NCBI RefSeq assembly: GCF_001592945.1
Contig: NZ_LRPB01000005.1
Coordinates: 62,001 to 126,000, forward strand
Source: Roseivirga seohaensis
GTDB taxonomy: Bacteria; Bacteroidota; Bacteroidia; Cytophagales; Cyclobacteriaceae
Length of the DNA stretch: 64,000 nucleotides
Direction of reading: 5' to 3'
The position numbers and the translations under genes were made by a program. Shown here in pieces: positions 35,272 to 45,100 of this stretch. The notes beneath the pieces were generated by a model, which ran no database searches, had not been told where the DNA came from, and was given only the letters and a program-made list of their open reading frames with translations. Position 1 is the stretch's first letter. Every line of letters begins with the position of its first letter.

Positions 35272-36015
35272 TTATCCCTTTTCAGCCGCATACATGGCCG
35301 CACCAACAATACCAGAATTGTTAAGCTTGGCCGATACAGAATATGGAGTGTTAATTTTAATATGCTTTTCGATCTTATGTATTTTCTTGCTCAAGCCGCC
35401 TCCAATAATAATATGGTCTGGTGAGCAGATTCTTTCTATATGCTTCAGAAAGAAATTAAAACGTTTTCCGTACTCTTTAAAGCTTAAGTCTTCTCTGGTT
35501 TTCGCAGAACCTGCTGCATAATGCTCAATTACATTTCCATCAATGCCATAGATGCGGCCTAGTTCAAAATTAGGAATGAGCTGCCCATTGTAAAAAACAC
35601 CGCTACCTAGACCTGTGCCAATAGTAATTGTAATGACAAGGCCATCGAGGCCTTTACCAGCACCAAATCGCATTTCTGCAATACCAGCTGCATCGGCATC
35701 ATTTATTACAGTGAATTTTAGACCATCGCAATATTTACTAAACGTTTCGTCTATTTGTGTACCCACCCAAGAATCGTCTAAATTGCTGCTGTATATAGCT
35801 TTTCCTTTAATAACCACGGTAGGAAATGCACAACCCACATTGCCTTTCCATTCAAAATGATCGATTAACTTTTTTACAGTTTTGGCCAAGGCCTCTGGTG
35901 TAGAAGGTTGGGGGGTGTCTAGCCTGTACCTTTCCGAAACCATTTGACCTGTTATTGTATCTACAATAGCGCCTTTGATTCCAGTACCACCAATGTCAAT
36001 TCCTAAAACTTGCAT
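35272..36015 (-). CDS. ppgK: Polyphosphate glucokinase-like ROK kinase
   Basis: A 247-residue kinase beginning LGIDIGGTGIKGAIVDT (phosphate-binding loop 1). CAFPTVVIKGKA, VINDADAAGIAEM (catalytic Asp) and TIGTGLGSGVFYNG follow, as in PpgK, which phosphorylates glucose with polyphosphate or ATP. The ROK zinc-site HxCxxC motif is absent, consistent with the PpgK branch. It lies on the minus strand between convergent rplI and trmN6, without an evident operon. Confidence 0.87.
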   Translation of the reverse strand: MQVLGIDIGGTGIKGAIVDTITGQMVSERYRLDTPQPSTPEALAKTVKKLIDHFEWKGNVGCAFPTVVIKGKAIYSSNLDDSWVGTQIDETFSKYCDGLKFTVINDADAAGIAEMRFGAGKGLDGLVITITIGTGLGSGVFYNGQLIPNFELGRIYGIDGNVIEHYAAGSAKTREDLSFKEYGKRFNFFLKHIERICSPDHIIIGGGLSKKIHKIEKHIKINTPYSVSAKLNNSGIVGAAMYAAEKG

Positions 36016-36096
36016 ATTATTTAATGAGTAATTGGGGTGAAGATATTTAGATAAATCAGGCTCTGCAACAATTAATAGTTTCTGCTCAAATTCAGA

Positions 36097-36816
36097 TTAG
36101 AGGTGGAGGTAATAGTCCTTTAGTAGGTAGGTAAATTGATCGGTGTATGCGCCATTCTCTTCTTTAATAATCAAGGTTTCAGTAATTTCTAACTCAGGTT
36201 TTATTAGAGAAAATGATTTTACCTTTCTAAAAACAGGTTTGCTCATTTGATTAAGAACTCTAATGTCGGCCACTACATGAAAACCCCTTTCTTGCATTTT
36301 TTGGCTAAATAAACTCATTTCATACTCTGGATAAATAACCGAAGCAATTCCTTTTTCAGAATTCAAAAGTCTGGAGATGCTGGTAGCCAAATCTTCAAAA
36401 GTAAGACTGGAATTATGGATGGCTTGATTCTTTTGGCGATTGCTTCCAAGCTGATTGTCCTGAAAAAATGGCGGATTGCAGATGATATGATCGTAGAGGT
36501 GGTTTGGTTCGAATTCGAGTAAATCTGTATGAAATCCAGATAAGCGATTGGACCAAGGTGAGCTCTCAAAGTTTATTTTAGCTTGTTTAAATGCGGTTTC
36601 GTCAATTTCTACCGCATCAATAAAGGCATCAGTTTGTTGGGCCTTCATTAGTGCCAAAAGCCCGGTGCCAGTTCCAATATCTAGAATTCGCTTAGGATTG
36701 AAAGTACTTGGTGTTAGCCTAAGAGCACCAAACAAGCAACCTTCGGTGGTTACTTTCATTCCGCAATTGCCCTGCTCTATTCTGAACTGCTTGAATTGAA
36801 AGAATGAATTGGCCAT
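36097..36816 (-). CDS. tRNA1(Val) adenine-37 N6-methyltransferase (TrmN6/YfiC)
   Basis: A 239-residue SAM-dependent methyltransferase. The SAM motif is ILDIGTGTGLLALM (about residues 44-57), and the catalytic NPPF motif lies in IICNPPFFQDNQ. The N-terminus FKQFRIEQGNCGMKVTTEG is the family hallmark of YfiC/TrmN6. The product methylates adenine-37 of tRNA1(Val) in E. coli; the same target is likely here. Confidence 0.9.
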   Translation of the reverse strand: MANSFFQFKQFRIEQGNCGMKVTTEGCLFGALRLTPSTFNPKRILDIGTGTGLLALMKAQQTDAFIDAVEIDETAFKQAKINFESSPWSNRLSGFHTDLLEFEPNHLYDHIICNPPFFQDNQLGSNRQKNQAIHNSSLTFEDLATSISRLLNSEKGIASVIYPEYEMSLFSQKMQERGFHVVADIRVLNQMSKPVFRKVKSFSLIKPELEITETLIIKEENGAYTDQFTYLLKDYYLHL

Positions 36817-36893
36817 TGCGAAGCTTAGAATTTAGATTTACGAATTGGGAATTATCAATTCTGCATACTCAGATAAAATATGATCCTTTTAAC

Positions 36894-37355
36894 TTAAAAA
36901 TCGTTGATGCCGTTTTCAAACTCGGTGTCAACTTTCAAGTCATTTCCCATGGCTGCTTCTACCGCTAATTGGTCACACCTTTCGTTTTCGATATTACCCG
37001 CATGGCCTTTCACCCATTGAAAAGTGACACGGTGTTTTTTATACACTTCAGCAAAACGCAGCCAGAGGTCTTTATTCTTCTTTCCTTTAAAACCTTTCTT
37101 TATCCAGCCCCAAAGCCAACCTTTTTCAACAGAGTCGATTACATATTTAGAATCGGAATAAACGGTTACAGGGGCGTTGGCTACATTAATGGCTTCTAAA
37201 CCCATGATCACAGCGAGTAACTCCATTCGGTTGTTGGTGGTTTTTCTAAAGCCTTCTGAAAGTTCTTTTCGGTGTTCTTTGTACTTAAGTACTGTGCCAT
37301 AACCTCCAGGGCCAGGGTTTCCACGAGAAGAACCGTCAGTATAGATAATAATCAT
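36894..37355 (-). CDS. rnhA: Ribonuclease HI
   Basis: A 153-residue enzyme that cuts RNA in RNA-DNA hybrids. The catalytic carboxylates are visible: Asp in YTDGSSRGNPGPGGYG, Glu in NRMELLAVI, Asp in YSDSKYVID, and the late Asp in NERCDQLAVEA. WVKGHAGN supplies the His. It overlaps marC by 4 bases. Confidence 0.96.
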   Translation of the reverse strand: MIIIYTDGSSRGNPGPGGYGTVLKYKEHRKELSEGFRKTTNNRMELLAVIMGLEAINVANAPVTVYSDSKYVIDSVEKGWLWGWIKKGFKGKKNKDLWLRFAEVYKKHRVTFQWVKGHAGNIENERCDQLAVEAAMGNDLKVDTEFENGINDF

Positions 37356-37930
37356 AGATTAATAATGTTGTCTTTGAAAAGTTTGATGGCGATTGATAGA
37401 AGAATAATACCGAATACTTTTTGCAAAACACTGATTCCGCCTGCACCTATCTTTTTCTCTAACCAGTTGGTAGATTTTAATACTAAGTAAACAAAGGCCA
37501 AGTTAACAACGATTCCTACTAGAATATTGAGTTCACTGTACTCTGCTTTAATAGAAACTATAGTGGTGAGTGTGCCTGCTCCGGCAATTAGCGGAAAAGC
37601 AATCGGAACAATAGATGACGTGTTATTTGCACCTTCAACAGGTTCATTTTTAAAGAAACTTCTGCCCAAAATCATTTCCATTCCTATAATGAACATGATG
37701 ATAGCTCCGGCTATAGCAAAAGAACCCACATCGATTCCAAATAAGCCCAGAAGATTATCGCCTACAAAAAGGAAGAGGATCATTAAGATGCCTGCGACTA
37801 AAGTTGCTTTTCCTGATTGAACATGGCCTACTTTTTTTCTCAGGTCGATAACAATCGGAATAGAACCCAGAATATCGATAACTGAAAATAAGATCAGGGT
37901 TACAGATAGAATTTCCTTGAAATTGAACAT
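37352..37930 (-). CDS. MarC-family integral membrane protein
   Basis: A 192-residue protein with six hydrophobic segments. The MarC hallmarks are an early SVIDILGSIPI segment and PIAFPLIAGAGTLTTIVS near the middle. The family's function is not established, despite the multiple-antibiotic-resistance name. It precedes rnhA in a two-gene unit with a 4-base overlap. Confidence 0.92.
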   Translation of the reverse strand: MFNFKEILSVTLILFSVIDILGSIPIVIDLRKKVGHVQSGKATLVAGILMILFLFVGDNLLGLFGIDVGSFAIAGAIIMFIIGMEMILGRSFFKNEPVEGANNTSSIVPIAFPLIAGAGTLTTIVSIKAEYSELNILVGIVVNLAFVYLVLKSTNWLEKKIGAGGISVLQKVFGIILLSIAIKLFKDNIINL

Positions 37931-38148
37931 CGCTTTTTTTTGACAAAGCTAGGAAATTGAAAGTTGAATTGACCAGTAAATGATGAGTAAAAACTGTAAA
38001 CGAATTATTAAATCTTAAATACACAATTGAATTTTAGAATCGTAAACCTCAGAACGACTCACCGCTTATCAATTCGTTTTGTAGACTTAATAAATTGATT
38101 ATAGATTGCTCTTAGCTTACTATATACTCAACTGAATTATTTACCACT

Positions 38149-40101
38149 TTGGAATTTAGGCTCATTATAGGTCTTTTAGTATTGTATACAGGTTTTTTAA
38201 CCTCTCATAATCTGTCTGCACAAAATACATCTTCAAACCTTGAATACAGTATTCACTATTTTGTCGATAGTGCGGGCAAATTATCAATTGATGAGCTACA
38301 GCTGGGTGAAGTGCAAAGTGCTTTTGATGCAACCCCTCTTAAGTCGCCAAACTTTGGGTTTGATCATAGGCCTTATTGGTTTCGAATTGAACTGACTCAT
38401 CCGCCATCAGGGCCTTTAATGCTAGAGATTAATCAACCTTCTTTGGATTACATCAGTGTGTTCACAAAGACGTCTGTTGACACCGTATGGAAGGAACAAA
38501 AGGCGGGGCATGCTTATTCTCCACGAACAAATGATTATGGGGGAATTGTGTATGCCTTTCCAATCGATCCAGATATAGAAAATAACACGATTTATGTTCG
38601 AGTAGAAACTATTGTGAGCATGGCCGTACCAATTCTAATCAAGCCAAAATCAGAATACAATGCTCATCAAATGACCAGAATGCTCTTACTGGGAGTGTTT
38701 TTTGGTTTGATGTTCATAATGGCCTCATATAACTTTCTGTTATATCTGTTTTTAAAAGACACCTCGTATCTTTTTTATGTGGGAGCTACCATTATGGGAT
38801 TGTGCGCATCATTGGTGCTAAATGGATTTGGGTATTATTTTATTTGGCCGAACAACCCAGCCCTCGATCAACACATTTATCTAACATTCGGAAGCCTAAG
38901 TATGGTTTTCTCAAGCAGATTTGCTGCTAATTTCTTGAACTTGAAAAAGTTCGACCCAAAAATGAATGCTTTTTTATGGGTTATTTGTTTTGCTAGTTTA
39001 TTACTGGCTATACTCAGTCTTTTTTATACCGCTACCGAGTTACTCTTGTTTGGTAGACTACTGGTTATCATCACATTTCCTTCTTACATTATAATTGGTC
39101 TGAGAACCTATTTTAAAGGGTACACCACTGCCATTTATTATGTAATTGCATGGATACCCTACATGTTAGGTATTATATTAATGACCTTCCGTGGGGCGGG
39201 GCTTATAGGTGAGCATTGGGTAACCGCTTATGGAATTGAATTTGGAGGTGCCATAGAGGTAGTACTGCTTTCTTTTGCTCTAGCAGCCAGAATTAAAGGA
39301 ATGCGTAAGGAAATTGCCGAAAAGGAACTGGAAAAGGAGCAGTTTAAAACGAGACTTTTAAGCGAGCAGCGGGAAGTTTTAGAACAGAAAGTAGAAGAAA
39401 GAACCCAAGAGCTGAAAGAGGCCAATGCAACTAAAGATAAGTTCTTTTCCATTATTGCCCACGACCTTCGTAGTCCAATGATTGCCTTACAGGGAGTAGG
39501 GCAAAAACTTGAATACTTTATAAGGAAGGAAAAACTAGAAAAACTGCTTGAAATGGGGGCAAAGATTGATCAGTCTATAGATCAATTGAACCATTTGCTA
39601 AACAATTTACTCAATTGGGCTACATCGCAAACAGGTGGAGTCCCTCATCATCCTGCTAAGCTAGATCTATCCGCTTTGGTAAACGAAAATATTGAGCTAT
39701 ATCGGTCTTTGGCCGAATCTAAGGGCATCAGTATAGTATGCGAAATATCTGCTAAGTATGTTTTTGCAGATGTAAACACTACTTCTACAATTATCCGAAA
39801 CTTGTTGAGCAATGCACTGAAATTTACCAAAGATGGAGGTGGAATAAAGATTTCAACTCAGCAAAAAAATGATTTTGTAGAGTTAGAAATTGAAGATCAA
39901 GGTATTGGCATGGATAAACAGACTTTAGCCCAACTGTTTAATTCAAATGTACAAGGGCACATAGGGCAGAGGGGTGAAAAGGGCTTTGGTTTAGGCCTGA
40001 AGCTCTGTAATGAATTTGTACAGATGAACAGGGGACATATTGCTGTAACGAGCAAATTGAATGTAGGTACAACATTTACCGTGACTTTACCCACTGCTTA
40101 A
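38149..40101 (+). CDS. 7TMR-DISM sensor histidine kinase
   Basis: A 650-residue membrane kinase. The start appears to be TTG at 38149, needed to include the signal peptide (LIIGLLVLYTGFLTSHNLSAQ). The periplasmic DISMED2 sensor spans about residues 30-165 (FGFDHRPYWFRIEL, YVRVET). The seven-helix 7TMR-DISM region covers about 178-385 and a coiled linker 385-425. HisKA has phospho-acceptor His438 in IIAHDLRSP, and the HATPase domain has NLLSNALKFT, DQGIGMD and GFGLGLKLC. It senses an unknown, possibly carbohydrate, signal. The LytTR regulator 131 bases downstream is its probable partner. Confidence 0.92.
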   Translation: MEFRLIIGLLVLYTGFLTSHNLSAQNTSSNLEYSIHYFVDSAGKLSIDELQLGEVQSAFDATPLKSPNFGFDHRPYWFRIELTHPPSGPLMLEINQPSLDYISVFTKTSVDTVWKEQKAGHAYSPRTNDYGGIVYAFPIDPDIENNTIYVRVETIVSMAVPILIKPKSEYNAHQMTRMLLLGVFFGLMFIMASYNFLLYLFLKDTSYLFYVGATIMGLCASLVLNGFGYYFIWPNNPALDQHIYLTFGSLSMVFSSRFAANFLNLKKFDPKMNAFLWVICFASLLLAILSLFYTATELLLFGRLLVIITFPSYIIIGLRTYFKGYTTAIYYVIAWIPYMLGIILMTFRGAGLIGEHWVTAYGIEFGGAIEVVLLSFALAARIKGMRKEIAEKELEKEQFKTRLLSEQREVLEQKVEERTQELKEANATKDKFFSIIAHDLRSPMIALQGVGQKLEYFIRKEKLEKLLEMGAKIDQSIDQLNHLLNNLLNWATSQTGGVPHHPAKLDLSALVNENIELYRSLAESKGISIVCEISAKYVFADVNTTSTIIRNLLSNALKFTKDGGGIKISTQQKNDFVELEIEDQGIGMDKQTLAQLFNSNVQGHIGQRGEKGFGLGLKLCNEFVQMNRGHIAVTSKLNVGTTFTVTLPTA

Positions 40102-40232
40102 CTCATAGAAAAATTAGAGATGTTCGGATTTCTGTTGTACTTATAATGGAATTATTTGAAAGTTGTTTGAAAAGGTGTTTTTAGTAAAGAGTTATACATT
40201 ACTTTGAGCTGCTTTTACTCTTAACCAAAAGT

Positions 40233-40961
40233 ATGAATGTTCTTATAGTTGAAGACGAGCCCAACTACTCCGATACCCTTGAAATGTTTATTGATGAACT
40301 CGGGTATCAGGTTATTGGTGTTGCCCAAGAAGGAAAAACAGCCCTAAAATTATTCAAGACCAGCAAGCCTGACATTGTTCTAATGGATATTAACCTAAAC
40401 GGAGAAATGACAGGGATTGACGTAGCAAAAGAGTTTCAATCTGTTCAACCCACCCCAATTATATTCATTACTTCTTTCGATGATAGAGAGACATTTGAAA
40501 AGGCCAAAGAAACCGCACCGTATGCTTATTTAATTAAACCTTTTGACCCAGACACACTTCAACGTAGCATTGAATTAGCCTTTTGCAGAGCACATACAGA
40601 GGATAACCGAGCTTTAGAGGAGGAATCAAATGTGATACTGGCGAGTAATTCCTTTTTTGTAAAGGAGCGAAATCGATTAATTAAGGTGGATATTGATGAT
40701 GTTTTCTGGGTTGAAGTAGAGGATAAGTATAGCATACTTCATGTACCTGCTAAAAAATATGTTTTGAGGCAATCGCTAAAAGATATTGCCGAAAAGCTTG
40801 ATCCTTCCGTTTTCGTGCAAACCCATAGGTCACATATTGTGAATGCTTCAAAAATTGAGGACATTGATTTAAATCTGTTTGTGGTAAGAATTAATGGTAA
40901 TGAAATACCATTAGGAAAATCATATAAAGACAACTTGATCAATCGCTTACAAATGCTGTAA
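40233..40961 (+). CDS. LytTR-family response regulator
   Basis: A 242-residue regulator. The receiver domain (residues 1-118) has the acidic pair in VEDEPN, phospho-acceptor Asp52 in VLMDINL, Ser in FITSFDD and Lys in LIKPFD. The C-terminal LytTR DNA-binding domain (about 140-240) shows FWVEVEDKYSILH, QTHRSHIVNASKI and IPLGKSYKDNL. It follows the 7TMR-DISM kinase on the same strand. LytTR regulators often bind paired direct repeats; I did not find an obvious pair in the flanks. Confidence 0.95.
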   Translation: MNVLIVEDEPNYSDTLEMFIDELGYQVIGVAQEGKTALKLFKTSKPDIVLMDINLNGEMTGIDVAKEFQSVQPTPIIFITSFDDRETFEKAKETAPYAYLIKPFDPDTLQRSIELAFCRAHTEDNRALEEESNVILASNSFFVKERNRLIKVDIDDVFWVEVEDKYSILHVPAKKYVLRQSLKDIAEKLDPSVFVQTHRSHIVNASKIEDIDLNLFVVRINGNEIPLGKSYKDNLINRLQML

Positions 40962-41071
40962 ACTTACTTCCCTCCTTAAACTCTAACGTTTACGCCTTTT
41001 ATTAGGCATCTGACGCACAAAACCTTGAGCGAATTTCAGTAAAAGATATATTGAGGTTTAATTCAAAGAAC

Positions 41072-41947
41072 ATGAAGGTATTAAGGCAATCCGATCTGCA
41101 AATTGGAGATATTCTCATTTTCGAAAATCAAGACTTCAGCTATGTCAAATTCTTAGATGAACTTAAGAAAGACTACTTTGAAGAAGATCCAAAAAAGCGA
41201 ATGCACGCTGCTTTTTATCTGTTGCTCTATCTAATTCCTTGGTTCGACCCAGGTAAAGAAGGGAAAGACTACAGAAATATCTATCATGCGGCCATTTGGG
41301 GAAACGTAGATGTTAATCGTGGGCAGAATAAAATACCCGAGAATCTAAATAGAATAGTTCAAGCAGGGCGTGCAGGAATAGGGCAAGCCGAACTTGAAGC
41401 TACTCTGAGAGGGGAAGGGGTGAAAAATATTTATGTGTACCGAAGGAAAAATCGACCAGTTCATTTCCAAGATAAAATCAATTCAGCAATACGAGCTTTT
41501 TATGATGATGTATCCATTCCGTATTCCTATGAAGCCGCTTGGCTTTTAGCTGTTATTTGTTCTATGCGTTATACAGATGGTACTTTGTATAAAATGCTCG
41601 AAAAGCATTTAGGAGAATGGGGCGCCAAAAAAATGATTGATATCATTCAGTCACTCATTAATGAATACAGTAATAATCACCAGAAAAAAATGGTGGCATG
41701 CTCTACTTTAGTAGCGATGGTCTACAAAAATGCTGGCTTTGAATTAGAAGTGAATGAAATGGAAGCAGACCCCGAAATAAAGGTGCATCCAGACTTAAAA
41801 TTAAGTACAGATTTTTTCCATCAGTCGTTTACATCGTCTAAACCTTTAGCTTCTTTGCAAGTAAAAGAAACTGTTATTACCCCGCGCCAATTGGCTGAAT
41901 CTTCTGATGTAGAGCTAATAGGTGTTTTACCACATACCATAAGATAA
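41072..41947 (+). CDS. Permuted NlpC/P60-like (YiiX-type) hydrolase
   Basis: A 291-residue protein from ATG 41072; a TTG at 41051 would extend it by seven residues. The order of features matches the circularly permuted papain-like fold of NlpC/P60 proteins: LQIGDILIFEN near the start, His72 in YHAAIWGN, and a later nucleophile candidate Cys210 in MVACSTLVAMVYKNAGF. There is no signal peptide, so it is probably cytoplasmic or exported another way. Substrates of this branch include peptidoglycan peptides and acylated lipids. It lies 110 bases after the LytTR gene. The call rests on motif order only. Confidence 0.6.
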   Translation: MKVLRQSDLQIGDILIFENQDFSYVKFLDELKKDYFEEDPKKRMHAAFYLLLYLIPWFDPGKEGKDYRNIYHAAIWGNVDVNRGQNKIPENLNRIVQAGRAGIGQAELEATLRGEGVKNIYVYRRKNRPVHFQDKINSAIRAFYDDVSIPYSYEAAWLLAVICSMRYTDGTLYKMLEKHLGEWGAKKMIDIIQSLINEYSNNHQKKMVACSTLVAMVYKNAGFELEVNEMEADPEIKVHPDLKLSTDFFHQSFTSSKPLASLQVKETVITPRQLAESSDVELIGVLPHTIR

Positions 41948-42133
41948 GGTACCAAATTTCAAGCTTTCTATCTATAGACTATCGTTTATCAACCATTACC
42001 AGTATTCGACTCCCAACTTAAATTCAATTCCCTTATCTCCAATCTTCACACCCAAATATTAGGCGTTCACGCACATTTCTAATTTCCTCGCAATAAATGG
42101 CCGCACTTTCATATTGAATTAATCTTCACCGAA

Positions 42134-45100
42134 ATGCGTGTTATGTTAACAAAAGTTATTGAACCATTATTGAAAAGGAGTGTGTCTCTAGTGGCGCTAT
42201 TCTTAATCTTCTTCCTGCAATCCACAGGGTTTGCCCAGATCAAGTTTACCATCTATGGCGAGTCAGCTTCTGCAACTATGCTCACAGTCGTTGGTTCGGG
42301 TTCTGCAACCACTAATGGCAAGGGTGCTTCATGGACTACCAGTAATGGGTATAATCAGATATTCGGAAACGCTTCATTTAACTACACCAATTCAAGTATT
42401 AATTTTAAAACATTTAATCTTTCAGGAGATTTGACTTTAAGCGATGGGGTTACACCTGTTATCTTCAGTGCGATTGTCATTGATGATGACACCGGTTCGG
42501 ATTACGATGATATTGCCTTCGATGTGAGTTCTATTAAGAGTATGGCAGCAAATACATCCTATAGCCTATCGGGGAGCTCAACATTTACTTTGAGTGGTGC
42601 CACATTTGGAGACCTGACAACTGGAACCTACGCTGGAACATTTGACGGGCTACAGGGCGGTTTCGACAATTTCAGTACTTCGGATATCGTAATTGAAATT
42701 ATTGAAGGTTCTCCAAGTGCCTTGCCTGTGGCTTCTAATGTCACTTTCTCAGGAACAATGTCTATTGGAGAAGAACTAACAGGGGCATATACTTACAGTC
42801 ATGACGATGATAATCAAGAAAGCGGTTCAACTTTCAAATGGTATCGCTCAGATAACGTTTCTGGAACCAATAAAACAACTATTTCGGGTGCAACAGCTTT
42901 AACATATACTCTCACAGAAGATGATGTGGACAAATACATCAGCTTTGAGGTAACCCCAAGTGATGGTACAGATGTCGGATCGGCTGTTCAAAGCACCTTG
43001 AAGGGGCCAGTACTTGGTCCTTTTGTAGTGACGAGTATAGAAAGACAAGACCCTACTGACGCAACTGTTTCTGCACAAAGTGTAACATTTAGGGTAACTT
43101 TTGACGATAATGCCACAAACGTTACAACAGACGATTTCTTACTCAATTCTACTGTTGATGGTGAAATTGCATCGATTACTAAAGTTGATGCAAAGACCTA
43201 TGACGTTGTGGTCAATAACCTGACCAATGCAGATGGTTCTCTGTCGCTTCAAATTAAAGGAGTGGATGGAGCCAGCGGTTCCAATGATATTAAAAGAACC
43301 ATAGTTGATACAGGCGCTAAAACAATTACCCAGACCAATACGAACGATTATTTAGATCAGGCGAAACTCGGCCAAACCTTTACAGCCACAACAGATAATT
43401 ATCTTACTGCTTATACTATTTACCCGAAATCAGGAAACTACAGCTTTAGTGGAACAGCAGACCTTAAGGTGTACAGTGGAAATGAACTTGCGGGTGGTGC
43501 ATCATTAATTGAATCACAAACAATTAGCTTAACCAGTAGCACTGATGCTGGTGGACAGACATTTATGCTGGAAACCCCAGCTCAACTTACTCAGGGTGAG
43601 GTTTACAGTATAGTAATGAACAACTTCACAGGAAGTGGCTCGCACGCACTAGAATCTAGCACTTCGGGTAACTATGCTGGTGGTAGAGTGATATTCACAG
43701 GAACCAGTACTAGTACCCATACAGACTTTGACCTGAAAATTGATATTTATGAAGGAACAGTAACTGCTGGTGATGCTTTAAGAGCAACTGCTCCTCAAAC
43801 CTCTGAGAGTTACACATTAGAAGCGATAAATGTTGCACCAACTGCTTCTAACGTAACTTTTTCGGGTACATTGGAAGTGAATGAAGTACTTACGGGTGCC
43901 TATGATTATGCCGATGCTGAAAATGATGCACAAAGTGGTACCACTTTTCAATGGTACCGTTCCGATGATGCTAGCGGAACCAATAAAACTGCTATTAATG
44001 GGGCTACCTCCAAAACTTACACACTTACATTGGCGGAGGCCACAAAGTATATCAGCTTTGAAGTAACACCCAACGATGGAAACTCTGCGGGGGCAGCCGT
44101 GGAGAGCTCCTTACAGGGACCATTACCAAGTTATCCTCCAGGAGTTTTGAGCATTACCCGTCAGGCACCTTCAACTGAAACCACCGGCTCGACTACTGTT
44201 GTTTTCAGGGTAACCTTTAGTGACGAAGTAACTAATGTGGATGTCACTGACTTTGTATTAAATAGTACCGTAAACGGTACAGTATCTTCGGTAAGTCTTG
44301 TAAGCGCTGGAGTATACGATGTTACGATATCAGGCCTGGACAATGCGGTGGGTACAATAAGCTTAGGTATTAAAGGGGTAGATGGTGAAAGTGGGAGTAA
44401 TGACATCGCCACCTTCACTGCAAACGAAAATCTTGAAACGGATTATAACGGCTCAGGCGATTATTTGAATCAATCTTTTATCGGGCAGACGTTCACCGCA
44501 GCTACATCTAACAGGTTATCTAAGATTACAATTTACCCTGAGTCTGGTAATCACAGTTTTTCAGGAACTGCTACGTTGAGTATCTATGATGGAGACCAAA
44601 CTCAAAGTGGTACCTTAATAACAAGTCAAACAGTTAACATTACGAACAGTACGGATGCCGGAGGTCAAAGCTTTGCCATTCCTACTTTACCGCAACTGAC
44701 ACAAGGGAACACGTATTCTTTTCTGTTCTCGGGCTTCTCTGGTTCTGGTAGCCATGCAATAGTAGCCAGTACCAATGCAGGTTTCGCCAATGGCCATGTG
44801 ATTTTTACAGGTATGAACAGTACCTCACATCTCACAGATCTTGATTTGGCATTCCAAGTTTACGAGTCAGTCGTAACTACAGTGGAAGATCTTTCCAATA
44901 CTGCTCCTGTTACTTCAGAAAGCTATACTAAGGAAGAGTATGTTCGCCCACCATTTGGAGAATGGCCGGCTAGCTTTGTGTTGGAAGGAGGAAGCGGAGC
45001 TTTCAATGGTGCAAATCACAATGGGCTTAATGTAGCAATACCAGATGGTAGTGATGCAAGACTTCCTGGCTTTGCTCCGGGAGACCTAGATGGAGATGGT

